Part shown: piece by piece, positions 13,201 through 23,645 of the stretch
Layout: the number at the start of each line of letters is the position of its first letter
How positions within the stretch are numbered: the first letter of the stretch is position 1
Source: Macrostomum hystrix
Taxonomy: Eukaryota > Platyhelminthes > Macrostomidae
Length of the DNA: 64,000 bases
Direction: 5' to 3'
Assembly (NCBI GenBank): GCA_950097015.1
Contig: CATNEN010000030.1
Coordinates: 3,333,001-3,397,000 of the forward strand
The notes under the pieces: generated by a model
Databases searched by the model: none
What the model saw: only the letters and a program-made list of their open reading frames with translations
What the model was told of the DNA's origin: nothing
Translations under genes and position numbers: made by a program

Positions 13201-16200
13201 AATTGACGTCAGGCCTTGTCTTGCGCCCCTCTCTGATCTCTAGAGCTATGGAGGGGGGCGGGTTTTGAGATGGGAGCGAATTGCTATGGACACTAATCAT
13301 CATGGTTCCTTACCAAACACTGCTCAAACCTCTTCACCCATCCCTGTACTCACACTGACTGCTCAAACCCCTTCACCCATCCCTGTACTCACACTGACTG
13401 CTCAAACCTCTTCACCCATCCCTGTACTCACACTGACTGCTCAAACCTCTTCACCCATCCCTGTACTCACACTGACTGCTCAAACCTCTTCACCCATCCC
13501 TGTACTCACACTGACTGCTCAAACCTCTTCACCCATCCCTGTACTCACACTGACTGCTCAAACCTCTTCACCCATCCCTGTACTCACACTGACTGCTCAA
13601 ACCTCTTCACCCATCCCTGTACTCACACTGACTGCTCAAACCTCTTCACCGATCCCTGTACTCACACTGACTGCTCAAACCTCACACCCTCTTCAGGCAG
13701 TGTCCCTTCACTCAGACGTGCTGCCGCAATACAAGCAGGAGGCGCCGAAAACTCCGCCGCACATTATTCTGCACTACGCCGCCTTCAAGACCACATGGGA
13801 CTGGATTATTCTGGTTCTAACTGGTTACACGGCTGTCATGGTGCCGTTTAATGTGGCCTTCAAGAATAAGACAATGGACGACGTGGCTTTCCTAGTGCTT
13901 GACAGCATAGTGGACGTGGTGTTCTTCATTGACATTGTGCTCAATTTTCACACCACATTTGTTGGCCCTAACGGCGAGGTGATCTCGGACCCGTCTGTGA
14001 TTAGAGTCAATTACCTGAAAGGCTGGTTCGTCATTGACCTGCTGTCCTGCCTGCCGTACGATGTGTTCAACGCATTCCAACCGGAGTCCTCGGAGGTATG
14101 TCTTTGAAGCGCATGGTTACCGGATTCTTGAAGTAGACTAATTCATTTCTAAAGTACTGCATTCCTGAAGTATTCATAATTTGTACTGCGTGTAACGTAT
14201 TTAATGTCTTTACTAATGTATTCCTGAAGTGTGCTACTTTATCCTGAAGTGTGCTACTCTATCCTGAAGTGTGCTACTCTATCCTGAAGTGTGCTACTTT
14301 ATCCTGAAGTGTGCTACTCTCTCCTGAAGTGTGCTATTCTATCCTGAAGTGTGCTAATCTCTCCTGAAGTGTGCTAATCTCTCCTGAAGTGTGCTACTCT
14401 ATCCTGAAGTGTGCTACTCTATCCTGAAGTGTGCTATTCTATCCTGAAGTGTGCTACTCTATCCTGAAGTGTGCTACTCTATCCTGAAGTGTGCTACTCT
14501 ATCCTGAAGTGTGCTACTCTATCCTGAAGTGTGCTACTCTATCCTGAAGTGTGCTACTCTATCCTGAAGTGTGCTACTCTATCCTGAAGTGTGCTACTCT
14601 ATCCTGAAGTGTGCTACTCTATCCTGAAGTGTGCTACTCTATCCTGAAGTGTGCTACTCTATCCTGAAGTGTGCTACTCTATCCTGAAGTGTGCTACTCT
14701 ATCCTGAAGTGTGCTACTCTATCCTGAAGTGTGCTACTCTATCCTGAAGTGTGCTACCACACTCCTGAAATGATGAAGTAAGTTATGACTACAGAGTTTG
14801 TCAAATTTCAAACGCATTCACTAGTAATGCAAGCTGTAAAGCTCACAAACATCGCCTGACATTAATATTTTGTTAATTTGTAAGTCGCTATCTACTTGTA
14901 CTAAAGGGAGTTTCCTGCTAAGTCAAAAGTGGACACGCCCAATGCTCAAGCTCGGCTTTAAAGCTTGCCGATAATCCGCAGTTTTCCACCTGAGCTGTCT
15001 TTCAAATTAAAAGTCAAAAGAAGTTGCACTGACACTTAAATTGAATTTTTTTTTGCTTTGTAAGTTAAGCACTTTCTTAATGCAATAAAGGCTTATCAGA
15101 TTGGGTCTTATTGAAAATCTATGAAAATAATCGAAACTAATAAGATGACGAGGAATCAGTGGCATATTTTTATGTCGCCCTTTGCCTCGTTAGATAGGAG
15201 GGTGAGAGGGGAAGATAGGAGGATGAGAGGGGAAGATAGGAGGATGAGAGGGGAAGATAGGAGGATAAGAGAGGAAGATAGGAGGATGAGAGGGGAAGAT
15301 AGGAGGATGAGAGGGGAAGATAGGAGGATGAGAGGGGAAGATAGGCGGATGAGAGGGGAAGATAGGCGGATGAGAGGGGAAGATAGGAGGATGAGAGGGG
15401 AAGATAGGCGGATGAGAGGGGAAGATAGGAGGATGAGAGGGGAAGATAGGAGGATGAGAGGGGAAGATAGGCGGATGAGAGGGGAAGATAGGCGGATGAG
15501 AGGGGAAGATAGGAGGATGAGAGGGGAAGATAGGAGGATGAGAGGGCAAGATAGGAGGGTGAGAGGGGAAGATAGGAGGATGAGAGGGGAAGATAGGCGG
15601 ATGAGAGGGGAAGATAGGCGGATGAGAGGGGAAGAAAGGAGGATGAGAGGGGAAGATAGGAGGATGAGAGGGGAAGATAGGCGGATGAGAGGGGAAGATA
15701 GGAGGATGAGAGGGGAAGATAGGAGGATGAGAGGGGAAGATAGGAGGATGAGAGGGGAAGATAGGCGGATGAGAGGGGAAGATAGGAGGATGAGAGGGGA
15801 AGATAGGCGGATGAGAGGGGAAGATAGGAGGATGAGAGGGGAAGATAGGAGGATGAGAGGGGAAGATAGGAGGATGAGAGGGGAAGATAGGAGGATGAGA
15901 GGGGAAGATACGAAGGGGAGTGTGCAAGATGTAATACTCCGGACCCATAGTGTTGAAGTTTTGGCCCCTCTTGTCATCCGGCACCGTGTTTTGGCCTTCC
16001 AGGGCGGCATCAGCAGCCTCTTCAGCGCCCTGAAGGTGGTCCGCCTGCTCAGAATCGGCCGGGTCGCTCGCAAAGTTGACCAGTACCTTGAGTACGGCGC
16101 TGCCCTGCTCATCCTGATGATCTTCGGCTTTGTACTTCTGGCTCACTGGATGGCCTGCATCTGGTACACTATCGGGGTGCGCGACCTGGAGCTGGAGATC

Positions 16201-19200
16201 TGGTACGGCTGGATTCCGCGCCTCGTGAATGACACACTGGCGCCGCAGAACTGGACCAAGGCCACCTACCAGGCGGTGCTGCCGGACAAGTCCATGACCT
16301 ACCTCACATCATTGTACTTCACCCTGTCACTGCTGACTAGTGTGGGCTTCGGTAATGTGGCCGCCTACACCGAGGGAGAGAAAGCTGTGGTGGTAGTGTT
16401 CATGCTGCTCGGAGGTGAGTAAATAGACCTAACCTGTGCTTAACATTGTGCTCACTTTTCTAGGTGTTCTCGTATTTTTACATGTTCTGACACTGAGGCG
16501 TCTAACCCTCTCTTTGGTGTCTCTGTGGTGTCTATGGGGTGTCTGAGTCTCACTTGGGTGTCTCTCGGGTGTCTGAGTCTCTCTGGGGTGTCTGAGTCTC
16601 ACTTGGGTATCTCTGGGGTGTCTGAGTCTCACTTGGGTATCTCTGGGGTGTCTGAGTCTCCTTGGGGTGTCTCTGGGGTGTCTGAGTCTCACATGGGGTG
16701 TCTCTGGGGTGTCTGAGTCTCACATGGGGTGTCTCTGGGGTGTCTGAGTCTCACATGGGGTGTCTCTGGGGTGTCTGAGTCTCACTTGGGTATATCTGGG
16801 GTGTCTGAGTCTCCTTGGGGTGTCTCTGGGGTGTCTGAGTCTCACTTGGTATATCTGGGGTGTCTGAGTCTCCTTGGGGTGTCTCTGGGGGGTGTCTGAG
16901 TCTCACTTGGGGTGTCTCTGGGGTGTCTGAGTCTCACTTGGGTGTCTCTGGGGTGTCTGAGTCTCACTTGGGTGTCTCTTGGGTGTCTGAGTCTCACTTG
17001 GGTGTCTCTGGGGTGTCTGAGTCTCACTTGGGTGTCTCTGGGGTGTCTGAGTCTCACTTGGGTGTCTCTGGGGTGTCTGAGTCTCACTTGGGTGTCTCTG
17101 GGGTGTCTGAGTCTCACTTGGGTGTCTCTGGGGTGTCTGAGTCTCACTTGGGTGTCTCTGGGGTGTCTGAGTCTCTCTAGGGTGCCTAAGTCTGGCTGGG
17201 ATGTTCTACTGTATAATAGAATATGTATAATAGAATATGTATAATAGAATGTATAATACTGTAGGTATGTATAAAGCTTTCTAAATGAATTTGTTGATTT
17301 TCGATCACTTGAAATTTCCCATCCAAGCTCTAAAAATAGACCTCAGACTTAACTATTGATCATTGTAAACTAGCGGGCAGTGCTCAAGGATAAAATATGC
17401 TCAGCCAAGACAGTTCAGACTGTAAGTGGGCGCCGCTATTAAAAAAGGCGAGGTATATTTTCACAGTTCATTCACAATGAATACATTGGCGCTCACTGTA
17501 TTTGTGTTGGGCCATTGCGGGCAGGGGCCAGGTGATGGGTGCTATGTCTAGCTGGTTTCAATTGCCTAGCAACACCAGTTATTATCTTCCATGAGAGCTG
17601 GTTTAGGGGGGATAAAACACTCGACATCGATCATTTAGAGACGGGAATGAAAGTGGTTGGTAGGCTAAATATGCTCATAATTTAGGGATCAGGTGAGAGA
17701 ATTGCCAAATATTATCCCACGCCTAGTCGAAAAAGTACAAGCGTATGTTTTATTGTTGCAGTTGCAATACTCTCATGCTGAGTTTGAGTTTGAGTTTGAG
17801 ACGAAATTGTCGGCACAGGACTTCCGGTTAGCAATTAAATGAATTAGTGCAGCGGAAATCCGATAAGCGGGGCTGGATAAACAGAAATTTGACTTGAGTC
17901 TAATCTAAATTGTTCTTTTTGTAAATAAATCTGCTGGATTTTGTTTGCACAAATTTCTGTCAAGTTGAATGAAATGCTTTCAAAAGGCAACAATCGACTG
18001 CTAACTGGGTCCCTCCCGCAGCGTTGGTCTACGCCACCATATTCGGCAATGTGACAACTATCTTTCAGCAGATGTACGCCTCTAGGGCGCGCTATCACGA
18101 AATGATGAACAGCGTCAAGGAGTTCATGAAGATACACGATGTGCCACGGGAGCTTGGCGAGCGGGTCATGGACTATGTCACATCGTCCTGGGCCATCACC
18201 AAGGGAATCGACACTACGAAGGTTGGTCTTGCTTATTTGTGATAGAGTCTGTTTGGTTTGTGTACATGCGAGCTTTGATAAATACGGGTGAGTATTGGCG
18301 AGTTGGGGTGAGTATGGATGAGTAGTTGTGAGAAGGATAAGTAGTAGTGAGTAGGCTGAGTAAAAGTTAGTAAAGGTGAGTAGGGGTGCGTTGGGGTGAA
18401 TGGGGGTGAGCTGGGGTGAGTTGAGTTGAGCTGGGGTGAATTGGAGTGAATGGGGGTGAGCGTGAGTTGGGTCGAATGGGGGGTGAGTTGGGGTGAATGG
18501 GGGTAAATGGGAGTGAGTTGAGTGAGTTGGGGTAATTGGGGGTGAGTTGGGGTGAATGGGGGTGAGTTAGGTGACTTGGGGTAAATGGGAGTGAGTTGGG
18601 TGAGTTGGGGTGAATGGGTGTGAGTTGGGGTAAATGGGTGTGAGTTGGGTGAGTTGGGTTAATGGGGGTGAGTTGAGTGAGTTGGGTGAGTTGGGGTGAA
18701 TGGAGGTGAATAGGGGTGAATGGAGGTGAATAGGGGTGAATGGAGGTGAATAGGGGTGAATGGAGGTGAATAGGGGTGAATGGAGGTGAATAGGGGTGAA
18801 TGGAGGTGAATAGCGGTGAATGGAGGTGAATAGGGGTGAATGGAGGTGAATAGCGGTGAATGGAGGTGAATAGGGGTGAATGGAGGTGAATAGCGGTGAA
18901 TGGAGGTGAATAGGGGTGAATGGAGGTGAATAGGGGTGAATGGAGGTGAATGGCGGTGAATGGAGGTGAATAGGGGTGAATGGAGGTGAATAGGGGTGAA
19001 TGGAGGTGAATAGCGGTGAATGGAGGTGAATAGCGGTGAATGGAGGTGAATGGCGGTGAATGGAGGTGAATAGCGGTGAATGGAGGTGAATAGCGGTGAA
19101 TGGAGGTGAATAGCGGTGAATGGAGGTGAATGGCGGTGAATGGAGGTGAATAGCGGTGAGTTAGGGTGAGCAACAATGAATACTTGTGAGTAAGGGTGCG

Positions 19201-19488
19201 GATTGGACTTCTGTGTGTATGTTTTCGCTGCATAATGAATTTTCTAATAACCCTGTCAATATTAGCAAACGAATAGCTCGTAATTAGCTGTTGTGCACAC
19301 ATTTTATCTACTAGCTAGCAGACATCTCAGATCGCGCACTTTAATTTCGTGAGCTGAAGCAGCGAGTTAGATTTCTGGCAGGTGACAAAATTTCGCAGCC
19401 ATGCTCATGCCCAATAGCCAATTTTCAGTAGGTCGTATCGAGTTTCCAATTCTTGTTGCCAGTTGTAGGTCGCTCCCCCCCGGAGACC

Positions 19489-19522
<34 letters not shown>

Positions 19523-21653
19523 CGCGCACTCATCCCATCCCAATTATCTGAGCACGAAAAATGGACTACTTGCTCTGCTGTCCCCTGTCTCTCATTCTCT
19601 CACTGGTGACGGAATCAGCATTGAAGCTGCCCCACTCTAGATTGTGACAGATCAGTGGGACATTTGGGCGTGGTAATGACCCGCAGCCCAGCGCTCTCTT
19701 AATGTCTGTCATCTTTGCCAATGCTGCAGTCATGGTAGAGGGCAATATTGCAGTTTCTAGCTCGAAGATAGAAAAACATTTGTTGGCAACTGAATAATAT
19801 ACTCGGGTTGCCATGTTTCCTAGCTGGCTCAATTTGACCAGGCTCCGCGTTTGCGGAGAATATATTCCGCGTCATCTTTTTAAACTGCAGATAGAGCAAC
19901 AAACGCTAAAAGTACACTCGTCACAACTTCCAGGTGTTAAACTACTGTCCCAAGGACATGAAGGCCGACTTGTGCGTCCACCTGAATCGGAAGGTGTTTA
20001 ACGAGCATCCGGCCTTCCGTCTGGCCTCCGACGGCTGCCTGCGCTCCCTGGCGATGGCCTTCGCCACGGTGCACACGGCTCCAGGTGATCTAATCTTCCA
20101 CCAAGGCGAGAGCCTCGACCAGCTCTGCTTCGTCGTCACCGGCTCGCTGGAGGTCATCCAGGATGACGAGGTTGTCGCAATATTAGGTGAGTCGGAGGCT
20201 TATAAACTCTTCAGCAACTCACCTAAAACACCCGCACCACATTATGGCACCAACAGATACTCATCCCACCTCCACACCCACCCACCTCCAGACACCCACC
20301 CCACCTCCAGACACCCACCCCACCTCCAGATACCCACCCACCTCCAGACACCCACCCCACCTCCAGACACCCACCCACCTCCAGACACCCACCCCACCTC
20401 CAGACACCCACCCCACCTCCAGATACCCACCCACCTCCAGATACCCACCCCAGCTCCAGACACCCACCTCACCTCCAGACACCCACCCCACCTCCAGACA
20501 CCCACCCACCTCCAGACCCCCACCCACCTCCAGACACCCACCCACCTCCAGACACCCACCCACCTCCAGACACCCACCTCACCTCCAGACACCCACCCCA
20601 CCTCCAGACACCCAACCCAACTTCAGAAACCCTCTCGTCGTCTAGAGACTTATCAGCTCGCTCCGTCTTCGATTTCGCAGGCAAGGGCGACGTATTCGGC
20701 GACACCTTCTGGAAGGAGAACCCGCTGGGCCAGTCTGCAGCCAGTGTGCGCGCCCTCACCTACTGCGACCTGCACTGCATCAAGCGGGACTGCCTGCTGG
20801 ATGTGCTCAACTTCTATCAGGCCTTCTCAAACTCATTTGCCAGGAATCTGGTGCTAACTTACAATCTTAGACATCGGGTAGGTCAACAGGGCTCAGGAAA
20901 ACTTTTCCTCATTTGGACTGACTTGCGACTCCATTAGAGAGCGCTCATATTTGGTAGGCCTTCATAGAGTGCTCATCTACAGTCCTTCCTTGAGTACTCA
21001 TCTAGAGCCATTCAAAGAGTGCTCATCTTGACGACAGAAACTGCTCATTCAAGCCAAATTGCTCCCAAAAGCCCATCACCCAACCCGATCTTGCTGCAGA
21101 TTGTCTTTCGCAAGATCGCCGATGTCAGACGCGAGCGCGAGCTGGCCGAGAAGGGAAAATTCGACCCGCCCCTGATGGACCTGAGCTCCGACCACCCGGT
21201 TCGCAAGCTCATCTCCCGATTCAAGAAGGCGCCCGACGGTCAGAAGCCGAACGGCGAAGCCGGCGGCGCAAATGTCGAAGCTGTCATCGAAGTCGCCGGA
21301 CCCAGCGGTAGCGGCATCGCACAGGGTGGCGGCGGTGACGGCGGCGGCGGCAGCGGCGGCTCAAAGTGGTCGCGAATGTTCGGTCAGCGACGCGGCTCCG
21401 TCAGCGCCCCTACGACCGGAGAAAATCCTGCAGCCCTTGAAGCCGGCGCCAGTGCGCTGGTCGCCGTCACCCAGCCTCCAACAGACCAGCCCACTGTCGC
21501 GTTCGCCGAAGAGCCGGGGGCACAATCAGCGGAGACGCCGACGAAGAAGCAGCCGACAATCGCGCTCGCAAAGAATCCACTGCTTCTGGCGGCGAAAAAA
21601 TTACAAACCGCTTCTGCCGCTTCTTCATCCGCTTCACTTTCCCAACAACAGCC

Positions 21654-21704
<51 letters not shown>

Positions 21705-22134
21705 TAAGCAGCAACAAGATCTGGATACCTCTTTGAAGGTCCTCGCCAGTCTGCTGGCGGACACCCGGGAGGAGCTGCGCCACGAGCTCTCCGGTCTGAA
21801 CAGCCGCGTGAGCCGCGTTGACGCCCAGCTGCGGGAATTCCTGCGCCTCATCAGCCCGCTGGAGTCGCCCCGTCTGTCTCTAGACGATGACGGCTCTTCG
21901 TCGTCATTCTCAGCTGGTGCCAAGGATTCGACAGGATCCACTGACATCGGAAAGTTCCAAGTCAGGTCTGTAGCGACCGCGACAGCCCCCTTTCTTAGCA
22001 GCAGCGGCAGCGGTGGTCCCGGTGCGGGAGGCGGCGGAGACAGCAGCTCGAGCCGAAGTCCAAACTTGTCCGCAAAATCTGGCCCGTCATTTTCTTCCTC
22101 GGCAACTAGCGGCGGTAGCTCATCGAACTGTTGA
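1226..22134 (+). CDS. eag: EAG-type (Kv10/KCNH) voltage-gated potassium channel, complete, 10 exons
   Basis: Pore-forming subunit of a tetrameric plasma-membrane K+ channel. Exons: 1226-1304, 5104-5334, 8678-8827, 10622-10788, 13697-14095, 16003-16414, 18022-18221, 19934-20186, 20681-20877, 21100-22134. All junctions are GT-AG, phases agree, and the product is 1040 residues (human KCNH1 is about 960-990). Order: N-cap ([12 protein letters not shown], aa 6-17); PAS domain (aa 27-150, exons 2-3); S1-S3 (exon 5); S4 with repeated Arg ([13 protein letters not shown]), S5 and pore with filter SVGFGN (exon 6); S6 (exons 6-7); C-linker and cyclic-nucleotide-binding homology domain (exons 7-9) ending in the intrinsic-ligand-like YNL; then a low-complexity tail with Gly-rich, RRGS and polyglutamine stretches and the tetramerising coiled coil (about aa 905-945). 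[24 protein letters not shown] and [18 protein letters not shown] place it with EAG rather than ERG or ELK. Every intron is loaded with repeats. Confidence 0.93.
1408..1638 (+). mobile_element. SINE family B, 5' part, split by a minisatellite (EAG intron 1)
   Basis: tRNA Leu/Ser-like head (GAGTGGCAGAGCGGTTAAC, then GAGCTCGAATCC) and body (GCGAGGCCACATTCATTTAG, GAGAAGGCTTGGGGGCTTGT). It breaks off after GTGTGAGCGTGTGC, where the 19-bp array begins. Confidence 0.85.
1639..3952. repeat. 19-bp minisatellite, about 121 copies (EAG intron 1)
   Basis: Unit ACTCCAGCTACTCCATGAC with frequent variation at the last two or three bases. A block of about 400 bp (21 units), marked by a rare CTCCTTGAT variant near 3149 and 3548, is duplicated inside the array. 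The array sits within a SINE-B copy. Confidence 0.97.
3953..4019 (+). mobile_element. SINE family B, 3' part of the same copy
   Basis: GGTCTAGTGTCACCAAATGA and GCCCGCAGCCCTCCTGC match the 3' end of the SINE copies at 52388 and 62419. Together with 1408-1638 it brackets the array. Confidence 0.75.
4030..4165 (+). mobile_element. diverged SINE A fragment (EAG intron 1)
   Basis: GAGTTCGTATTTTAG, then GTGTCCTTTTGCAAGACACT and a TCAGCTGTAAAAT core relic, in the same order as the full-length family. Confidence 0.45.
4748..5010 (+). promoter_or_regulatory. MEF2-type site cluster with E-boxes, EAG intron 1
   Basis: Three exact copies of CTAAAAATAG (4808-4817, 4914-4923, 5001-5010), which matches the MEF2 consensus YTAWWWWTAR, plus a one-mismatch copy at 4748-4757. 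Two CACGTG E-boxes in the same AGTCACGTG context lie at 4864-4869 and 4975-4980. The sites recur at 87-106 bp spacing within a degenerate repeat. The cluster ends 94 bp before exon 2. An enhancer role is inferred. Confidence 0.5.
5425..6688. repeat. 24-bp minisatellite, about 52 copies (EAG intron 2)
   Basis: Unit contains GTCACCTGTGTTTAGAACAG. Variants (TTTGGAACAG, GTCACATG, GAATATGG) recur in blocks offset by multiples of 24 bp, showing multi-unit duplication. The first copies begin about 90 nt after the exon 2 donor. Confidence 0.97.
7135..8328. repeat. 28/29-bp minisatellite, about 41 copies (EAG intron 2)
   Basis: Unit contains GAGTTTAATTAATCCCCTAC. Most copies carry the palindrome TTAATTAA. 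The array abuts a SINE-A copy at its right end. Confidence 0.96.
8349..8577 (+). mobile_element. SINE family A copy (EAG intron 2)
   Basis: tRNA-like head with A-box-like GTGGTTAGAGCG and B box GGTTCGATTCC. It is followed by a core (GCAAGACGCTTAACTCTGCA, TTAAATGGGTGCCAG) and a 3' body with CAGTCCATGGACTGAACAGC. It shares all these blocks with the copies at 52540 and 53968. Confidence 0.85.
8947..9316. repeat. 17-bp minisatellite, about 22 copies (EAG intron 3)
   Basis: Unit CTGCCTACTTCAACCCG with CCCG/CCCA/CGCA variants, starting about 120 nt after the exon 3 donor. Confidence 0.96.
9745..9966. repeat. 12-bp minisatellite, about 18 copies (EAG intron 3)
   Basis: Unit GTTTTAGAACAG. The TTTAGAACAGG core is shared with the 24-bp array of intron 2. 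It ends at a SINE-A tail fragment. Confidence 0.95.
9970..10023 (-). mobile_element. SINE family A 3' fragment (EAG intron 3)
   Basis: GTACAGTTGTTCAGTCCGTG and flanking bases match the body of the full copy at 53968-54268 in the same orientation. It lies directly at the end of the 12-bp array. Confidence 0.6.
10369..10515 (+). mobile_element. SINE family A-like, diverged (EAG intron 3)
   Basis: AGCTTGTAGCCTAG head and GGGGTTCGAATCTCC B box resemble the copy at 49443; the body is strongly diverged. Confidence 0.5.
10620..10625 (+). other. eag: NAGNAG tandem splice acceptor, EAG exon 4
   Basis: The pyrimidine-rich intron end runs into TAGTAGG. Starting exon 4 at 10622 or 10625 keeps the frame with the phase-1 donor at 8827; the two products differ by a single Val before GLSKFARL. 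Confidence 0.6.
10806..12790. repeat. 23-bp minisatellite, about 86 copies (EAG intron 4)
   Basis: Unit contains GATTTGGGATCAGTGTGAGC. It starts within about 20 nt of the exon 4 donor, and each unit holds a donor-like GTGAGC. A block of 13 units with a rare GATACGGG variant is duplicated (about 11378 and 11676). Confidence 0.97.
13316..13690. repeat. 39-bp minisatellite, about 9.6 copies (EAG intron 4)
   Basis: Nearly identical units containing CTGCTCAAACCTCTTCACCC. The last partial unit runs into the exon 5 acceptor (CCTCTTCAG), so the array abuts the splice site. Confidence 0.96.
14217..14757. repeat. 20-bp minisatellite, 27 copies (EAG intron 5)
   Basis: Unit TCCTGAAGTGTGCTACTCTA, almost perfect on the right. 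Degenerate relatives (CCTGAAGTATTC and similar) precede it from about 14125. Confidence 0.96.
15186..15912. repeat. 21-bp purine-rich minisatellite, about 34 copies (EAG intron 5)
   Basis: Unit AGGATGAGAGGGGAAGATAG plus one G; C occurs only in variants. It is open in frame (RRMRGED) into exon 6 if the intron is retained, but this follows from a unit length divisible by three. Confidence 0.96.
16525..17178. repeat. 30-bp minisatellite, about 22 copies (EAG intron 6)
   Basis: Unit contains GGGGTGTCTGAGTCTCACTT with G-runs (GGGG, GGG) in every copy. The left part is irregular in length (28-31 bp); the right part is uniform. Confidence 0.95.
18284..19160. repeat. 10/20-bp minisatellite (EAG intron 7)
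   Basis: A decamer of the type GGTGAATAGG is paired into a 20-bp unit (TGGAGGTGAATAGGGGTGAA). It is regular from about 18700 to 19158 and degenerate with GAGTTGGGGT-type spacers from 18284 to 18700. Confidence 0.94.
20262..20628. repeat. 18/19-bp C-rich minisatellite, about 20 copies (EAG intron 8)
   Basis: Unit CACCCACCCCACCTCCAGA or one base shorter. It fills most of the 494-nt intron. The minus strand has dense GGGG/GGG runs. Confidence 0.95.
20935..21050. repeat. degenerate ~25-bp repeat copies (EAG intron 9)
   Basis: Four or five diverged copies of a GAGTGCTCATCTACAGTCCT-like unit. They match the unit of the large array at 24.3-25.9 kb but are far more diverged from one another. Confidence 0.75.
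21655..21702 (+). repeat. uninterrupted (CAG)16 coding for polyglutamine in EAG
   Basis: Sixteen pure CAG codons in exon 10, flanked by further Gln, about 20 codons before the tetramerisation coiled coil. Another pure AGC/CAG run lies in intron 7 near 19490-19521. Confidence 0.95.
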
Positions 22135-22181
22135 ACAAAGCCGACGACTGTGGCACTGACCCTTTCCAGGAGCCAGGAATA

Positions 22182-23632
22182 GAAGCTACCGATTGCCCTG
22201 GTCCTTGGATGGTCATAGCTACCGATTCCCCTGGTCCGAGTCCTTGGATGGTCATAGCTACCGATTCCCTCGATGGTCATGGCTACCGATTTCCCTGGTC
22301 TATCGATGGTCATAGCTACCGATTTCCCTGGTCTATCGATGGTCATAGCTACCGCTTTCCCTGGTCTATCGATGGTCATAGCTACCGATTTCCCTGGTCT
22401 ATCGATGGTCATAGCTACCGATTTCCCTGGTCTATCGATGGTCATAGCTATCGATTTCCCTGGTCTATCGATGGTCATAGCTACCGATTTCCCTGGTCTA
22501 TCGATGGTCATAGCTACCGATTCCCTCGATGGTCATAGCTACCGCTTTCCCTGGTCTATCGATGGTCATAGCTACCCGATTTCCCTGGTCTATCGATGGT
22601 CATAGCTACCGATTCCCTCGATGGTCATGGCTACCGATTACCTTGGTGGTCATAGCTACCCGATTCCCTCGATGGTCATAGCTACTGATTCCCTCGATGG
22701 TCATAGCTACCGATTCCCTCGATGGTCATAGCTACCGATTCCCTCGGTGGTCATAGCTACCCGATTCCCTCGATGGTCATAGCTACCGATTCCCTCGATG
22801 GTCATAGCTACCGATTCCCTCGATGGTCATAGCTACCGATTCCCATGGTCTTTCGATGGTCATAGCTACCGATTCCCATGATCCTTCAATGGTCATAGCT
22901 ACCGATTCCCCTGGTACTTCGATGATCATAGCTACCGATTTCCCTTGTCCTTCGATGATCATAGCTACCGATTCCCCTTGTCCTTCGATGATCATAGCTA
23001 CCGATTCCCATGGTCCTTCGATGATCGTAGCTACCGATTCCCATGGTCCTTCGATGATCATAGCTACCGATTCCCATGGTCCTTCGATGATCATAGCTAC
23101 CGATTCCCATGGTCCTTCGATGATCATAGCTACCGATTCCCATGGTCCTTCGATGATCATAGCTACCGATTTCCCTTGTCCTTCGATGATCATAGCTACC
23201 GATTCCCATGGTCCTTCGATGATCATAGCTACCGATTCCCATGGTCCTTCGATGATCATAGCTACCGATTCCCATGGTCCTTCGATGATCATAGCTACCG
23301 ATTCCCATGGTCCTTCGATGATCATAGCTACCGATTCCCATGGTCCTTCGATGATCATAGCTACCGATTTCCCTTGTCCTTCGATGATCATAGCTACCGA
23401 TTCCCATGGTCCTTCGATGATCATAGCTACCGATTTCCCTTGTCCTTCGATGATCATAGCTACCGATTCCCATGGTCCTTCGATGATCATAGCTACCGAT
23501 TCCCATGGTCCTTCGATGATCATAGCTACCGATTCCCATGGTCCTTCGATGATCATAGCTACCGATTCCCATGGTCCTTCGATGGTCATAGCAACCGATT
23601 CCTCTCGTCTATCGATGGTCATCGCAACCTGC
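22182..23632. repeat. 33-bp minisatellite in the EAG 3' UTR, about 44 copies
   Basis: Unit contains TCATAGCTACCGATTCCCAT. The left half (to about 22900) is a shorter-spacer ATCGATGG or CCCTCGATGG variant; the right half carries CCATGGTCCTTCGATGATC. It begins about 50 bp after the EAG stop and ends at AATAAA. Long open frames occur on both strands because 33 is divisible by three. Confidence 0.95.
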
Positions 23633-23639
23633 GAGGTTT

Positions 23640-23645
23640 AATAAA
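23640..23645 (+). promoter_or_regulatory. polyadenylation signal, EAG gene
   Basis: AATAAA directly after the last copy of the 33-bp array, followed by T-rich DNA. I saw no earlier AATAAA after the stop at 22134, so the 3' UTR probably contains the entire array. Confidence 0.6.

Noticed and set aside
15121-16422. 433-codon frame running from an intron array into EAG exon 6
   Set aside because: The RRMRGED repeat is a 21-bp intronic minisatellite; the frame reaches exon 6 only by retaining the intron, and the spliced phase from exon 5 fits exactly.
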